A stretch of 64,000 nt of DNA from positions 1,674,001-1,738,000 of the forward strand of contig NZ_CP139137.1 in NCBI RefSeq assembly GCF_034047335.1, in the 5' to 3' direction. The notes beneath the pieces were generated by a model that saw only the letters and a list, made by a program, of their open reading frames with translations, was not told the origin of the DNA and made no database searches. Made by a program: the position numbers and the translations under genes. This document shows, one piece after another, positions 26,605-34,377 of the stretch (position 1 is its first letter; each line of letters opens with the position of its first letter). This DNA is from Chryseobacterium sp. JJR-5R. Its GTDB lineage: Bacteria; Bacteroidota; Bacteroidia; Flavobacteriales; Weeksellaceae.

Positions 26605-27150
26605 ATGCTGGAACAATTGGGGAACTTTTCGGATGCAGAAACAGAACTGTTCAATAATAGTTTGCATAAAATATCTTTGGCTAAGAATGAAATTTTAGTT
26701 GCGGAAGGAGAAGTTTCAAAATCTGTATATTTCATCGTGAGCGGTTCCTTTTATCAGTTTTTTACCAATCAGGAGCGTGAAGAAAAGGTAATTACAGAGC
26801 TGCATGTTGAAAATGAGTGGATGTTTAACGTTGATAGCCTTGTCAGGCAGACACCTTCCAAAACGGCGCTCATATCTTTTGAACCGTCGGAAGTACTGGA
26901 ATTAACACTGGAACATCTTCATAAACTGATTGCCGTTTCCCAGGAATTCCTTCAGTTCAATAAACTTTTCAACCTGTCGAATCCAAAAACGGTTTTCTAT
27001 GACAGGAACCTGAATCCAGCTGAAAAATATAATTATATACTGAAAACCAGGCCTCAGCTGCTTCAGGTATTTCCGCTGACGGTCATCGCTTCTTACCTGA
27101 AGATTAGGCCTGAGACCTTAAGCCGGGTAAGGGCAAATGTCATTATTTGA
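26605..27150 (+). CDS. Crp/Fnr family transcriptional regulator
   Basis: 181 residues. N-terminal cyclic-nucleotide-binding-type beta-roll (about 10-125; LAKNEILVAEGEVSKSVYFI) and a short C-terminal helix-turn-helix ending TVIASYLKIRPETLSRVR. The DNA-binding domain is the compact form seen in many Bacteroidota members, so it is not truncated. The arginines needed for cAMP binding in Crp are not evident, so the ligand is unknown. It is divergent from the GH5 gene. Confidence 0.87.
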   Translation: MLEQLGNFSDAETELFNNSLHKISLAKNEILVAEGEVSKSVYFIVSGSFYQFFTNQEREEKVITELHVENEWMFNVDSLVRQTPSKTALISFEPSEVLELTLEHLHKLIAVSQEFLQFNKLFNLSNPKTVFYDRNLNPAEKYNYILKTRPQLLQVFPLTVIASYLKIRPETLSRVRANVII

Positions 27151-27203
27151 TTTTGATCAAGTGTTGCTGTGATATATTATATTCATCTTTGAAGAAAAAA
27201 AAG

Positions 27204-27563
27204 ATGATAACATCAATTATTCCGAAATTACCGATGCGCAATAAGGAAACAACCAGAAGATTTTATAAAAATTTAGGATTTGAAGCCTTCGGAAACGATT
27301 TCCCGGGCTATCTTATGATGAAGAATGAATCGGCAGAAATCCATTTTTTTGAATTCCCGGATTTGGTTCCTGATGAGAACTACGGACAGATTTACATACG
27401 CAGTTCAGCTGTAGAAGCACTGTACACCATGTGCCTGGAGGGAAATATTGAAATTCATCCTGCAGGGAGCCTCAGCAGAAAAGCATGGGGACAAAAAGAA
27501 TTTTCACTCCTTGATCCGGATAAAAATTTACTTACATTCGGACAGCCGTCGGATGACAAATAG
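27204..27563 (+). CDS. VOC-fold (glyoxalase/bleomycin resistance-like) protein
   Basis: 119 residues from ATG 27204, which follows a purine-rich stretch and starts the conserved N-terminal strand (TSIIPKLPMRN). The longer frame starting at 27147 overlaps the regulator gene and adds a cysteine-rich tail unlike the family. One VOC module: RRFYKNLGFE, a His/Glu pair in EIHFFEFPD, and the final GQKEFSLLDPDKNLLTFGQP. Members bind metals or small toxic molecules; the substrate is unknown. Confidence 0.82.
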   Translation: MITSIIPKLPMRNKETTRRFYKNLGFEAFGNDFPGYLMMKNESAEIHFFEFPDLVPDENYGQIYIRSSAVEALYTMCLEGNIEIHPAGSLSRKAWGQKEFSLLDPDKNLLTFGQPSDDK

Positions 27564-27720
27564 CTGATAAAATTAGAAAAATAACCGATTAGCCGATTCT
27601 GATTTTATAAACAATAGGAGTTCAATTCTTAAGCCTGTTCCGGATAATTTTTAGATTTTAAAGGTTGAAAAACATACAATTTTGTTAATCACCATCCTTT
27701 GCAGGACACCATCAATACAT

Positions 27721-27744
27721 AAGAACGGGGATCAGCCCGTTCTT
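27721..27744. terminator. Terminator-like hairpin
   Basis: Perfect 9-bp stem AAGAACGGG (27721-27729) / CCCGTTCTT (27736-27744) with loop GATCAG. It lies between the VOC gene and the converging Gfo/Idh/MocA gene and can serve either side. Confidence 0.6.
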
Positions 27745-27770
27745 ATTGAATCAATATCTTTAATCTGAAA

Positions 27771-28733
27771 TTAAGAAATCAGTTTCATCACCTCAAGAGC
27801 TACTTTCAGTGCTTCCGTGCCGTCTTCCAGTGAAACTTCCACATGCTTGTTTTCAGTAACAGCATCCGCAAAGGAATTCAGTTCGTCCAGAATGGCGTTG
27901 TTCGGCTGGATATCAGGATATTCAAACAAGATCTGGTTTTTTTCACCCTCTGCATTTTCAATAATCATATCAAACGGTGTAGGGTGCTCAGGCGCATCTT
28001 TCATCCGGATTACTTCTGCTTTCTTGTCCAGGAAATCAACCGAAATGTAGGCATCTTTCTGGAAAAACCGGCTTTTTCTCATCGCTTTCATGGAAATCCT
28101 TGACGTGGTCAGGTTCGCCACGCATCCGTTTTCAAACTCAATCCGGGCATTGGCAATATCCGGGGTCTTGCTGACTACGCATACACCGCTTGCATGGATA
28201 TTTTTTACTTTGGATTTCACGATGCTCAGTAAAATATCGAGATCATGGATCATCAGGTCCAGAACCACCGAAACATCCGTTCCGCGGGGGTTGAATTCAG
28301 CCAGCCTGTGGATTTCGATAAACATCGGGTTCTGGATGTATTCTTTAGCCCCGATAAAGGCGGGATTATATCTTTCCACATGGCCAACCTGTGCTTTGAT
28401 CTTGTTTTCCTGGCATTTCCGAAGGATTTCTTCAGCCTGTTCCAAAGTCTGGGTCACCGGCTTCTCAATAAAAAAATGAAGCCCTTTCTCAATTGCTTTC
28501 AAAGCATAATCGTAATGGTAAAGGGTCGGCGTAACGATATCCAGCACATCAATCTGATCCAGGAGATCATCAAAATTTTCAAAATACGGATACCCGAACT
28601 CGGCTTCCAGTTTTCTGCCGTTCTCTGCATCCTTGTCATGAAAACCGATGAATTCATATTTATCCGACTGATTCAGAAGCCTTAAATGGATCTTCCCTAA
28701 ATGTCCTGCTCCTACCAAACCTGCTTTTAACAT
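27771..28733 (-). CDS. Gfo/Idh/MocA family oxidoreductase
   Basis: 320 residues. Rossmann NAD(P)-binding domain with GAGHLGKIHLRLL at the N-terminus and the family catalytic block EKPVTQTLEQAEEIL (Lys near residue 92), followed by the alpha/beta substrate domain (VGHVERYNPAF, DLMIHDLDILLSI). Acts on a sugar or related polyol, possibly in cell-envelope sugar metabolism; the substrate cannot be read from the sequence. It is divergently transcribed from pcm across a 132-nt gap. Confidence 0.9.
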   Translation of the reverse strand: MLKAGLVGAGHLGKIHLRLLNQSDKYEFIGFHDKDAENGRKLEAEFGYPYFENFDDLLDQIDVLDIVTPTLYHYDYALKAIEKGLHFFIEKPVTQTLEQAEEILRKCQENKIKAQVGHVERYNPAFIGAKEYIQNPMFIEIHRLAEFNPRGTDVSVVLDLMIHDLDILLSIVKSKVKNIHASGVCVVSKTPDIANARIEFENGCVANLTTSRISMKAMRKSRFFQKDAYISVDFLDKKAEVIRMKDAPEHPTPFDMIIENAEGEKNQILFEYPDIQPNNAILDELNSFADAVTENKHVEVSLEDGTEALKVALEVMKLIS

Positions 28734-28798
28734 AGCTGTATTAAATTTTTGTAAATATAATAAATTTAAGGGTTCACAGAGAGATGATAGGTTTTAGG

Positions 28799-28829
28799 TT
28801 GACCGGTACCGATTGTTTTTTTACTTTTG
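28799..28829 (+). promoter_or_regulatory. Bacteroidota-type promoter of pcm
   Basis: TTG at 28799-28801, 20 nt, then TACTTTTG at 28822-28829: both elements of the TTG-N19to21-TAnnTTTG promoter. It places the transcript start about 30 nt before ATG 28866 and argues against the longer frame beginning at 28827 inside the -7 box. Confidence 0.65.
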
Positions 28830-28865
28830 CACAAACTGCTGCTGCAATCTAATACCAGTTATCCC

Positions 28866-29519
28866 ATGACGAATGATTCGTTTGTACATAAAGGAAAAAG
28901 AAAAATTTTAGTTGATTATCTCCGGAACAGGATCGGAATTTCAGATGAATATGTGCTTTCTGCCATAAACCAGGTTCCGAGACACCTTTTTATTGAAAGC
29001 ATTTTTGAGGATTTCGCATATGAAGACCGGGCCTTCCCGATCCTTGCCCATCAGACGATCTCGCATCCATCCACGGTAGCGGAACAGTCTGAGCTCCTGC
29101 AGGTGAGCGAAGGTGATAAAGTCCTTGAAATAGGCACCGGCTGCGGATACCAGACGGCAGTTCTGCTGGCGATGAAAGCCTTGGTGTACACCGTGGAACG
29201 GCAAAAGGACCTTTTCGATTTTTCCAAGAAAAAATTCCGTGAAATGCATCTGTACCCGAAATTCCAAAGCTTCGGGGACGGTTTTGCCGGCCTTCCGACC
29301 TTTGCTCCTTTTGACAGAATCATCGTGACCTGCGGTGCTTCCGTTTTACCCACAGAGCTTTTAAAGCAGCTGAAAGTAGGCGGCAAAATGGTAATTCCTT
29401 TGGGCCCGACCGATGAACAGGTGCTGTACCGCTTCACCAAAATTTCCCCGACCGAGTTTGAAAAAGAGGAATTCGGAGCTTACAAGTTTGTTCCGATGCT
29501 GGGGAATACAAACCAATAG
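28866..29519 (+). CDS. pcm: Protein-L-isoaspartate O-methyltransferase
   Basis: 217 residues from ATG 28866 (MTNDSFVHKG). SAM-dependent repair of isoaspartyl residues in damaged proteins, cytoplasmic. Motifs: PRHLFIES, YEDRAFPI, HQTISHPSTVA (substrate region), SAM-binding VLEIGTGCGYQTAVL near residue 80, and PFDRIIVTCGA. Length and motif order are normal. The start is supported by the promoter directly upstream. Confidence 0.95.
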   Translation: MTNDSFVHKGKRKILVDYLRNRIGISDEYVLSAINQVPRHLFIESIFEDFAYEDRAFPILAHQTISHPSTVAEQSELLQVSEGDKVLEIGTGCGYQTAVLLAMKALVYTVERQKDLFDFSKKKFREMHLYPKFQSFGDGFAGLPTFAPFDRIIVTCGASVLPTELLKQLKVGGKMVIPLGPTDEQVLYRFTKISPTEFEKEEFGAYKFVPMLGNTNQ

Positions 29520-29542
29520 CTGTTTATTAAGGCAGCAGTGAC

Positions 29543-29706
29543 AGGAATTCCCCTCCTTTGGAGGTGTGGATTCGGCCGGAGGCCGGAGACGGGGTGGTTT
29601 AAAACACCATATAAGATGAGATTAATAAAAATATTACATTCTTATAACCTCCCCATCAAAAATTCCTTCAGAATTTCCGCCACCCCTCCGGAGGAGGGGA
29701 ATTCTT
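29543..29706. repeat. Long imperfect inverted repeat (MITE/REP-like)
   Basis: The left arm (29543-29600) and right arm (29646-29706) are near reverse complements. GGAATTCCCCTCCTTTGGAG on the left faces the complement of CTCCGGAGGAGGGGAATT on the right, and GACGGGGTGGTT faces AACCTCCCCATC closer in. A 45-nt AT-rich core separates them. There is no ORF of transposase type. Such G/C-rich palindromes scattered between genes are known in Flavobacteriia; only this copy is present here. Confidence 0.6.
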
Positions 29707-29806
29707 ACACCGGGAATTTTTTATGTTTAGTTGCATTATATTTTCTAATTTGAATATCTTTAAAACATCAAAAATTAGAACTTAAACTGAACTTTTATAC
29801 AGCCAT

Positions 29807-31792
29807 ATGACTTTCCAGGAACAGATACAGCAGGGCATTCCAAGCCATTTACCACAGGCCAAACCATACGATACACACATCAACCACGCCCCGAAACGAA
29901 AAGAGATTTTAGGGGAGGAAGAGAAAAAATTAGCGCTAAAGAATGCGTTACGGTATTTTGAGCCTCAGTTCCATGCGGAGCTGCTGCCGGAATTCAGGGA
30001 AGAATTAGAAACATACGGCAGGATTTACATGTACCGGTTCCGTCCGGACTATGAAATGAAGGCCAGGTCGATTTCAGAATATCCGGGAAAATCTGAACAG
30101 GCCAAAGCCATCATGCTGATGATCCAGAACAACCTGGATTATGCCGTGGCACAGCATCCGCACGAACTGATTACCTATGGCGGAAACGGTGCCGTATTTT
30201 CCAACTGGGCACAGTATCTCCTGACAATGAAGTACCTGTCTGAAATGACGGATGAACAGACCTTAACCATGTATTCCGGCCACCCGATGGGACTGTTCCC
30301 GTCCCACAAAGACGCACCGAGAGTAGTGGTTACGAACGGGATGGTGATCCCGAATTATTCTAGGCCGGATGACTGGGAGAAGTTCAATGCATTGGGTGTT
30401 TCGCAGTACGGACAGATGACAGCGGGAAGCTATATGTACATCGGCCCGCAGGGTATTGTCCACGGGACAACCATTACCGTCCTCAATGCTTTCAGGAAAA
30501 TCAATAAAGAACCGAAGGGCGGACTGTTCGTTACTTCCGGACTCGGAGGAATGAGCGGTGCGCAGCCGAAAGCCGGAAATATCGCGGGCTGCGTTACGGT
30601 ATGTGCGGAAGTGAATCCGAAGATTACCAAAATCCGCCATGAACAGCAGTGGGTGAATGAAATCCATGAAAATCTTGACCAGCTGGTGGAAAGAGTAAGG
30701 AAAGCGCAGGAAAACAAGGAAACGGTTTCCCTGGCGTATCTTGGAAATATTGTTGAGGTCTGGGAGAAATTTGATCGGGAAAATGTTAGGATCGATATCG
30801 GTTCAGACCAGACGTCGCTGCACAACCCTTGGGCGGGAGGTTATTATCCGGCCGGGCAGAGCTTTGAGGAATCCAACACCATGATGGCGGAAAACCCTGA
30901 ATTATTCAGGGAAAAAGTTCAGGAAACGTTGAGAAGACATGCCGCAGCCATCAATACACATACGGAAAAAGGAACCTATTTCTTCGATTACGGAAATGCG
31001 TTCTTACTGGAAGCATCGAGGGCCGGGGCAGATGTAATGTCTGACAATCCTACCCTGGGAAGAGAATTCAAGTTCCCAAGCTATGTTCAGGATATTATGG
31101 GACCGATGTGTTTTGATTACGGTTTCGGTCCGTTCCGTTGGGTATGCACCAGCGGGATGCCGGAAGACTTACAGAAAACCGATGAAATTGCCTGTCAGGT
31201 TTTAGAGGAAATGATTAAAAATTCTCCCGAGGAAATCCGGCAGCAGATGAAGGATAACATCCAATGGATTAAAGGGGCACGGGAAAATAAGCTGGTGGTA
31301 GGTTCACAGGCAAGGATTTTATATGCCGATGCCGAAGGAAGAATGAAAATCGCCGAAGCCTTTAACAAAGCGATTAAAAACGGCGAGATCGGGGCGGTAG
31401 TCCTGGGACGGGACCATCATGATGTTTCAGGGACGGATTCGCCGTACCGGGAGACGTCCAATATTTACGACGGTTCCCAGTTTACCGCTGATATGGCCAT
31501 TCACAATGTCATCGGCGACAGTTTCCGCGGGGCCACCTGGGTTTCCATCCACAACGGCGGCGGCGTAGGCTGGGGCGAGGTCATCAACGGCGGTTTCGGG
31601 ATGCTGCTGGACGGAAGCGGTGATGCCGACCGGAGATTAAAATCCATGCTGTTCTGGGACGTGAATAACGGAATCTCCCGACGAAGCTGGGCCCGGAATG
31701 AAGGTGCTATTTTTGCGATTAAAAGAGCCATGGAAGCAGAACCGAACCTGAAAGTGACATTGCCGAATTTTGTGGATGAAAGTTTATTTTAA
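29807..31792 (+). CDS. hutU: Urocanate hydratase, long form
   Basis: 661 residues, about 100 longer than the classical bacterial enzyme; long forms occur in Bacteroidota. Converts urocanate to imidazolonepropionate in histidine degradation, using tightly bound NAD. Visible: NAD-binding GLGGMSGAQPKAGNIAG near residue 246, DQTSLHNPWAGGYYPAG near 341, and FGPFRWVCTSGMPEDL (Cys near 448) near the active site. A near-consensus promoter (TTG 29731-29733, 21 nt, TATCTTTA 29755-29762) precedes it. No other hut gene is nearby. The 3' end of this gene appears twice more downstream as decayed fragments. Confidence 0.96.
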   Translation: MTFQEQIQQGIPSHLPQAKPYDTHINHAPKRKEILGEEEKKLALKNALRYFEPQFHAELLPEFREELETYGRIYMYRFRPDYEMKARSISEYPGKSEQAKAIMLMIQNNLDYAVAQHPHELITYGGNGAVFSNWAQYLLTMKYLSEMTDEQTLTMYSGHPMGLFPSHKDAPRVVVTNGMVIPNYSRPDDWEKFNALGVSQYGQMTAGSYMYIGPQGIVHGTTITVLNAFRKINKEPKGGLFVTSGLGGMSGAQPKAGNIAGCVTVCAEVNPKITKIRHEQQWVNEIHENLDQLVERVRKAQENKETVSLAYLGNIVEVWEKFDRENVRIDIGSDQTSLHNPWAGGYYPAGQSFEESNTMMAENPELFREKVQETLRRHAAAINTHTEKGTYFFDYGNAFLLEASRAGADVMSDNPTLGREFKFPSYVQDIMGPMCFDYGFGPFRWVCTSGMPEDLQKTDEIACQVLEEMIKNSPEEIRQQMKDNIQWIKGARENKLVVGSQARILYADAEGRMKIAEAFNKAIKNGEIGAVVLGRDHHDVSGTDSPYRETSNIYDGSQFTADMAIHNVIGDSFRGATWVSIHNGGGVGWGEVINGGFGMLLDGSGDADRRLKSMLFWDVNNGISRRSWARNEGAIFAIKRAMEAEPNLKVTLPNFVDESLF

Positions 31793-31815
31793 TTTGAAAA
31801 TTAATTAATTTGAAA

Positions 31816-32193
31816 ATGGAAATTCACCATCAGTTTACAAGTATGTACTTTCTGCTTTTGTTGACAGTTTTTATTGTAATTAATCTTGTCATCTTAAGGT
31901 TTAAAAAACAAAATTGGAAAGTTTTATTAGATTGGAAAGTGATGGCGTTAGCTTTTGTCATTACGTTTTTGGGACTGTTATATTCTGAATCTTCAAAATC
32001 AGAGGATTGGCTTACTGAAACTTATGGCTTTCCAAAATATTTTTATTTTAAAAAATCTTCTTTAGGAAAAGATGCTTTTATGGATTGGGGAATTGTACGG
32101 TTTGATTATATAAACTTCCTGCAAAATTTTATTTTCATTTTTCTTTTGGCAGACATTTTTAAACTCCTGTTAAAAAGAAGTTTAAAAAAATAA
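31816..32193 (+). CDS. Hypothetical membrane protein
   Basis: 125 residues from ATG 31816. Three hydrophobic helices (about 8-30, 40-56, 98-118) with a soluble loop rich in aromatic and charged residues (YGFPKYFYFKKSSLGKD) between the second and third. No family recognised. AT-rich compared with hutU, which ends 23 nt upstream. A remnant of another hutU 3' end follows immediately, so this gene appears to have been inserted between hutU and its original terminator. Confidence 0.6.
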   Translation: MEIHHQFTSMYFLLLLTVFIVINLVILRFKKQNWKVLLDWKVMALAFVITFLGLLYSESSKSEDWLTETYGFPKYFYFKKSSLGKDAFMDWGIVRFDYINFLQNFIFIFLLADIFKLLLKRSLKK

Positions 32194-32202
32194 AACATTT
32201 CC

Positions 32203-32250
32203 AGAGCAATGGAAGCAGAACCTAATTTTATGGATGAAAATTTGTTTTAA
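32203..32250 (+). pseudogene. hutU 3'-end remnant A
   Basis: AGAGCAATGGAAGCAGAACC followed by AATTTTATGGATGAAAATTT reproduces the end of hutU (31722-31792) with an internal gap of about 21 nt. The hutU C-terminus EAEPN...FVDESLF reads EAEPN-FMDENLF here. It is directly followed by a hairpin terminator. Confidence 0.8.
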
Positions 32251-32267
32251 AAACTGTTTAGATAATA

Positions 32268-32297
32268 AAAACCTGCTGTGAGGCAGGTTTGTTTTTT
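32268..32297 (+). terminator. Terminator behind hutU remnant A
   Basis: Stem AAACCTGC / GCAGGTTT, loop TGTGAG, then a run of T residues. It probably once terminated hutU itself. The same hairpin recurs at 33254. Confidence 0.8.
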
Positions 32298-32303
32298 ATG
32301 ATA

Positions 32304-32360
32304 GCGCGGATTTATAACCGTGCTTTATTTTTGTTCTTGCTCACGGATTGCAAATCCGCG
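32304..32360. repeat. REP-like pair of hairpins
   Basis: GCGCGG...CCGTGC (32304-32322) and CGGATTGCAAATCCG (32344-32358) form two small palindromes separated by about 20 AT-rich bases. Such head-to-head GGATT/AATCC palindromes resemble elements mobilised by REP-associated transposases. No transposase is present in the window. Confidence 0.45.
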
Positions 32361-32408
32361 AAATCAGAGACTGACGAATTGATGAACTAAAGGGCAAATG
32401 TTCATGCA

Positions 32409-32528
32409 CCGTCACTTCGAGTAGCTTTGCAAAAGCGTATCGAGAAGTTGTTGAATTAAAGATCTGAAGTTCATCGGTTCCCGATACATTTTTCTGCGTT
32501 TCATTACGAAAAACACTTGAACTGACGG
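32409..32528. repeat. 120-bp imperfect palindromic element
   Basis: The outer ends CCGTCACTTCGAGT (32409) and the complement of ACTTGAACTGACGG (ending 32528) match at 12 of 14 bases. The inner parts GTATCGAGAA and TTCCCGATAC also pair. It resembles the 'CGTCACTTCGAGTG' intergenic palindromes I know from Flavobacteriia. No ORF. Confidence 0.6.
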
Positions 32529-32572
32529 ATTGATCACTACAGGAACGAATTTGAAATCATAAGACAAAATAT

Positions 32573-32606
32573 AATAAAAAAAACCTGCTGTAAGGCAGGT
32601 TTTAGA
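32573..32606 (-). terminator. Terminator of the XRE regulator gene
   Basis: Stem AAACCTGC (32581-32588) / GCAGGTTT (32595-32602). Read on the minus strand the hairpin is followed by eight T residues, so it terminates the gene ending at 32607. The stem is the same as in the two hutU-associated terminators. Confidence 0.75.
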
Positions 32607-33029
32607 TTATTTATTTGATATTATTTTTTCAAGCTTCTCAATCATTTCATTTTTTTCCTTAAGCATACGTTCATATAAAGCAATTTTTTCATCATATAGT
32701 TCAACCACTTTATCCAGTGGATGGAATGATGGAGAATTATTAATGACACTGGCAAATTGTGGACTTGAATGGTCGTGATTATTAAAGGTATTTGAAATTA
32801 TATTTATGGCTGCCTCTGCATCAAAATTCTGAAAAGCCTCAACCGGTATTTTCATAATTTGTGATATTTTTTGCAGCAGATTTTCTTCAATCACTTCTTT
32901 CTGCTCCAGTATTGATATTTTCTTCTGGGTCCATTCTTCACCCAGATCAAAAGCCAGTGCGTCCTGCTTGATGCCAAGCATCTCCCGAAATCTTTTGAGG
33001 TTGCGTCCCTGATGTACTTTTTGTTCCAT
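32607..33029 (-). CDS. XRE-family helix-turn-helix regulator
   Basis: 140 residues. N-terminal HTH_3 domain (about 8-65): NLKRFREMLGIKQDALAFDL then WTQKKISILEQK as recognition helix. A middle low-complexity part (NTFNNHDHSSPQFASVINNS) leads to a C-terminal coiled coil (KVVELYDEKIALYERMLKEK onward), probably for oligomerisation. This architecture is common in Flavobacteriia. It lies alone between hutU remnants A and B, opposite in direction to hutU. Its targets are unknown. Confidence 0.85.
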   Translation of the reverse strand: MEQKVHQGRNLKRFREMLGIKQDALAFDLGEEWTQKKISILEQKEVIEENLLQKISQIMKIPVEAFQNFDAEAAINIISNTFNNHDHSSPQFASVINNSPSFHPLDKVVELYDEKIALYERMLKEKNEMIEKLEKIISNK

Positions 33030-33121
33030 TATTGGTGTTTGTTTTATTTTGAGGAGTAAATGTAGAAAATATTGAGGGATTGGGCAAGGGTGATACTAAT
33101 TACAGATTACATTCGATACCA

Positions 33122-33237
33122 TTGAGACGTTAACAATAGAATTTCCCGGTGAAGCTGGGCAAGAAGTGAAGGTGCTATTTTCGCTATCAAAAGAGTGTTG
33201 AAATCGAACCGAATTTTATAGAAAAGAGTTTGTTTAA
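33122..33237 (+). pseudogene. hutU 3'-end remnant B
   Basis: About 116 nt aligning with the last 139 nt of hutU (31654-31792). GAAGCTGGGC, AAGTGAAGGTGCTATTTT, CAAAAGAG and CGAACCGAATTTTAT are shared, with frameshifts and in-frame stops in this copy. The gap near the end matches that in remnant A. It is followed by another copy of the terminator hairpin. Confidence 0.85.
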
Positions 33238-33253
33238 AACTTTTGGAAATGGA

Positions 33254-33281
33254 AAAACCTGCTGTGAGGCAGGCTTTTTAT
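33254..33281. terminator. Terminator behind hutU remnant B
   Basis: Stem CCTGC (33258-33262) / GCAGG (33269-33273), loop TGTGAG identical to that at 32268, flanked by A and T runs. On the minus strand it can terminate the gene ending at 33304. Confidence 0.7.
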
Positions 33282-33303
33282 GATATTGTGTACTTGCAAT
33301 TAT

Positions 33304-34374
33304 TTAAAGCAATTCTGTTTTTATAGTGATTATCTGTTGAATTTCGCCGTTTTCGATTTGCATACGAAGATTATCAATATTAAAATTTGAAGCGCCAGAA
33401 ATTGAAACATTTTCCATTGAATCAGTAGGTCCTTCAATTTTTAAATCGTCAACTAGTTTAATAATTTGTCTATCTAATGAGCGTTCTACTAATGTTAAGT
33501 CTTTTGTAAAAGAATGGGGATATTTTGACGAAATTTCTGAAGTAAATAAGCGCAATAAATTTTCAGGAAAGTGATCTTCTGCAAAATCTTCAGGATTTAT
33601 AACACCTGTAGTATTTTCTCTGTAAAGAGTATTCAAGGCTGATTTTAAACCTTTTTTATCATCAAAGCTAACTACATGTGATTCGATAAATCTAAAAATA
33701 TCATCTTTGAAGTTCTTAGTTATAAGTTTATCATTGGAACTGGTTGTAAATCCTAAAAAATCATTGTAAAAATATTCTGCTAAATCTTTTTTTCCATTAC
33801 TGAAATTATCGTCATACATATAACATGAATGCCTATCGTTAGGAGATCTTGATTGATTACGATCTTCAATTATAAATCCTATTTTGTAGAAATCTTTTGC
33901 TGGGGATAGAAAAAGATCATTTACTAATTCTATCAATTTCTGATTATTAGATTCTTTCATAGTAAATGCTTCCTGTAATTCAGCTTTAATTACTAAAACA
34001 AAGTGTTTAGAATTAATATTTCCTTCAACAATCAATAGAAGACCTGCAGGAATTGTTTTTTTACTATGACTTAAAGCTAATAAGTCAGCAATGTTCTTAG
34101 AAATTTCCAAGAATTCTTCAGAATTACAATTTTTTAATTTTTTAGAATAATGATAAAAAGAGTTATCATCACTTTTAAAAATTTCCAATTTGAAAAATCT
34201 TTTTGTTTTAGAAAAGGCTGTTGTAATTCTTCTTTTTAAAGTTGCCAATTCTCTTTCACCAAAACTAAAGAGGTTTTCTGAATATTCTGCAATTCCATAT
34301 TCTGCATCTCCTTCTTTTTTATGTACGCGATGAATAATAATTCGATTAATTTCGAGTGAGTCAGTATCAATCAT
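33304..34374 (-). CDS. NdpA/YejK-like nucleoid-associated family protein
   Basis: 356 residues, cytoplasmic. Similar in layout to E. coli YejK (NA37 family): N-terminal INRIIIHRV, the central region with LLIVEGNINSKHFVLVIKAE, a DLAEYFYNDFLGF block like the YejK KVADFFMDFLG segment, and a C-terminal strand pair FNIDNLRMQIENGEIQQIIT. The gene is AT-rich and lies 3 nt downstream of a nuclease gene, so the two are almost certainly translated together. In that setting it may act as a DNA-binding or sensing partner rather than housekeeping nucleoid protein. The family call is by eye; the role is inferred. Confidence 0.72.
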   Translation of the reverse strand: MIDTDSLEINRIIIHRVHKKEGDAEYGIAEYSENLFSFGERELATLKRRITTAFSKTKRFFKLEIFKSDDNSFYHYSKKLKNCNSEEFLEISKNIADLLALSHSKKTIPAGLLLIVEGNINSKHFVLVIKAELQEAFTMKESNNQKLIELVNDLFLSPAKDFYKIGFIIEDRNQSRSPNDRHSCYMYDDNFSNGKKDLAEYFYNDFLGFTTSSNDKLITKNFKDDIFRFIESHVVSFDDKKGLKSALNTLYRENTTGVINPEDFAEDHFPENLLRLFTSEISSKYPHSFTKDLTLVERSLDRQIIKLVDDLKIEGPTDSMENVSISGASNFNIDNLRMQIENGEIQQIITIKTELL

Positions 34375-34377
34375 AGT

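Larger units (their letters stand above)
32194..32606. other. Gene-free interval: hutU remnant plus palindromic repeats
   Basis: 413 bp without a gene. In order it holds hutU remnant A, a terminator, a REP-like double hairpin, a 120-bp imperfect inverted repeat and the terminator of the XRE gene. The individual parts are listed separately. Confidence 0.7.

Noticed and set aside
33304..34374. Housekeeping NdpA of the nucleoid
   Set aside because: Sequence relation to YejK is real, but AT-richness, tight coupling to a nuclease gene and island location argue against the housekeeping role.
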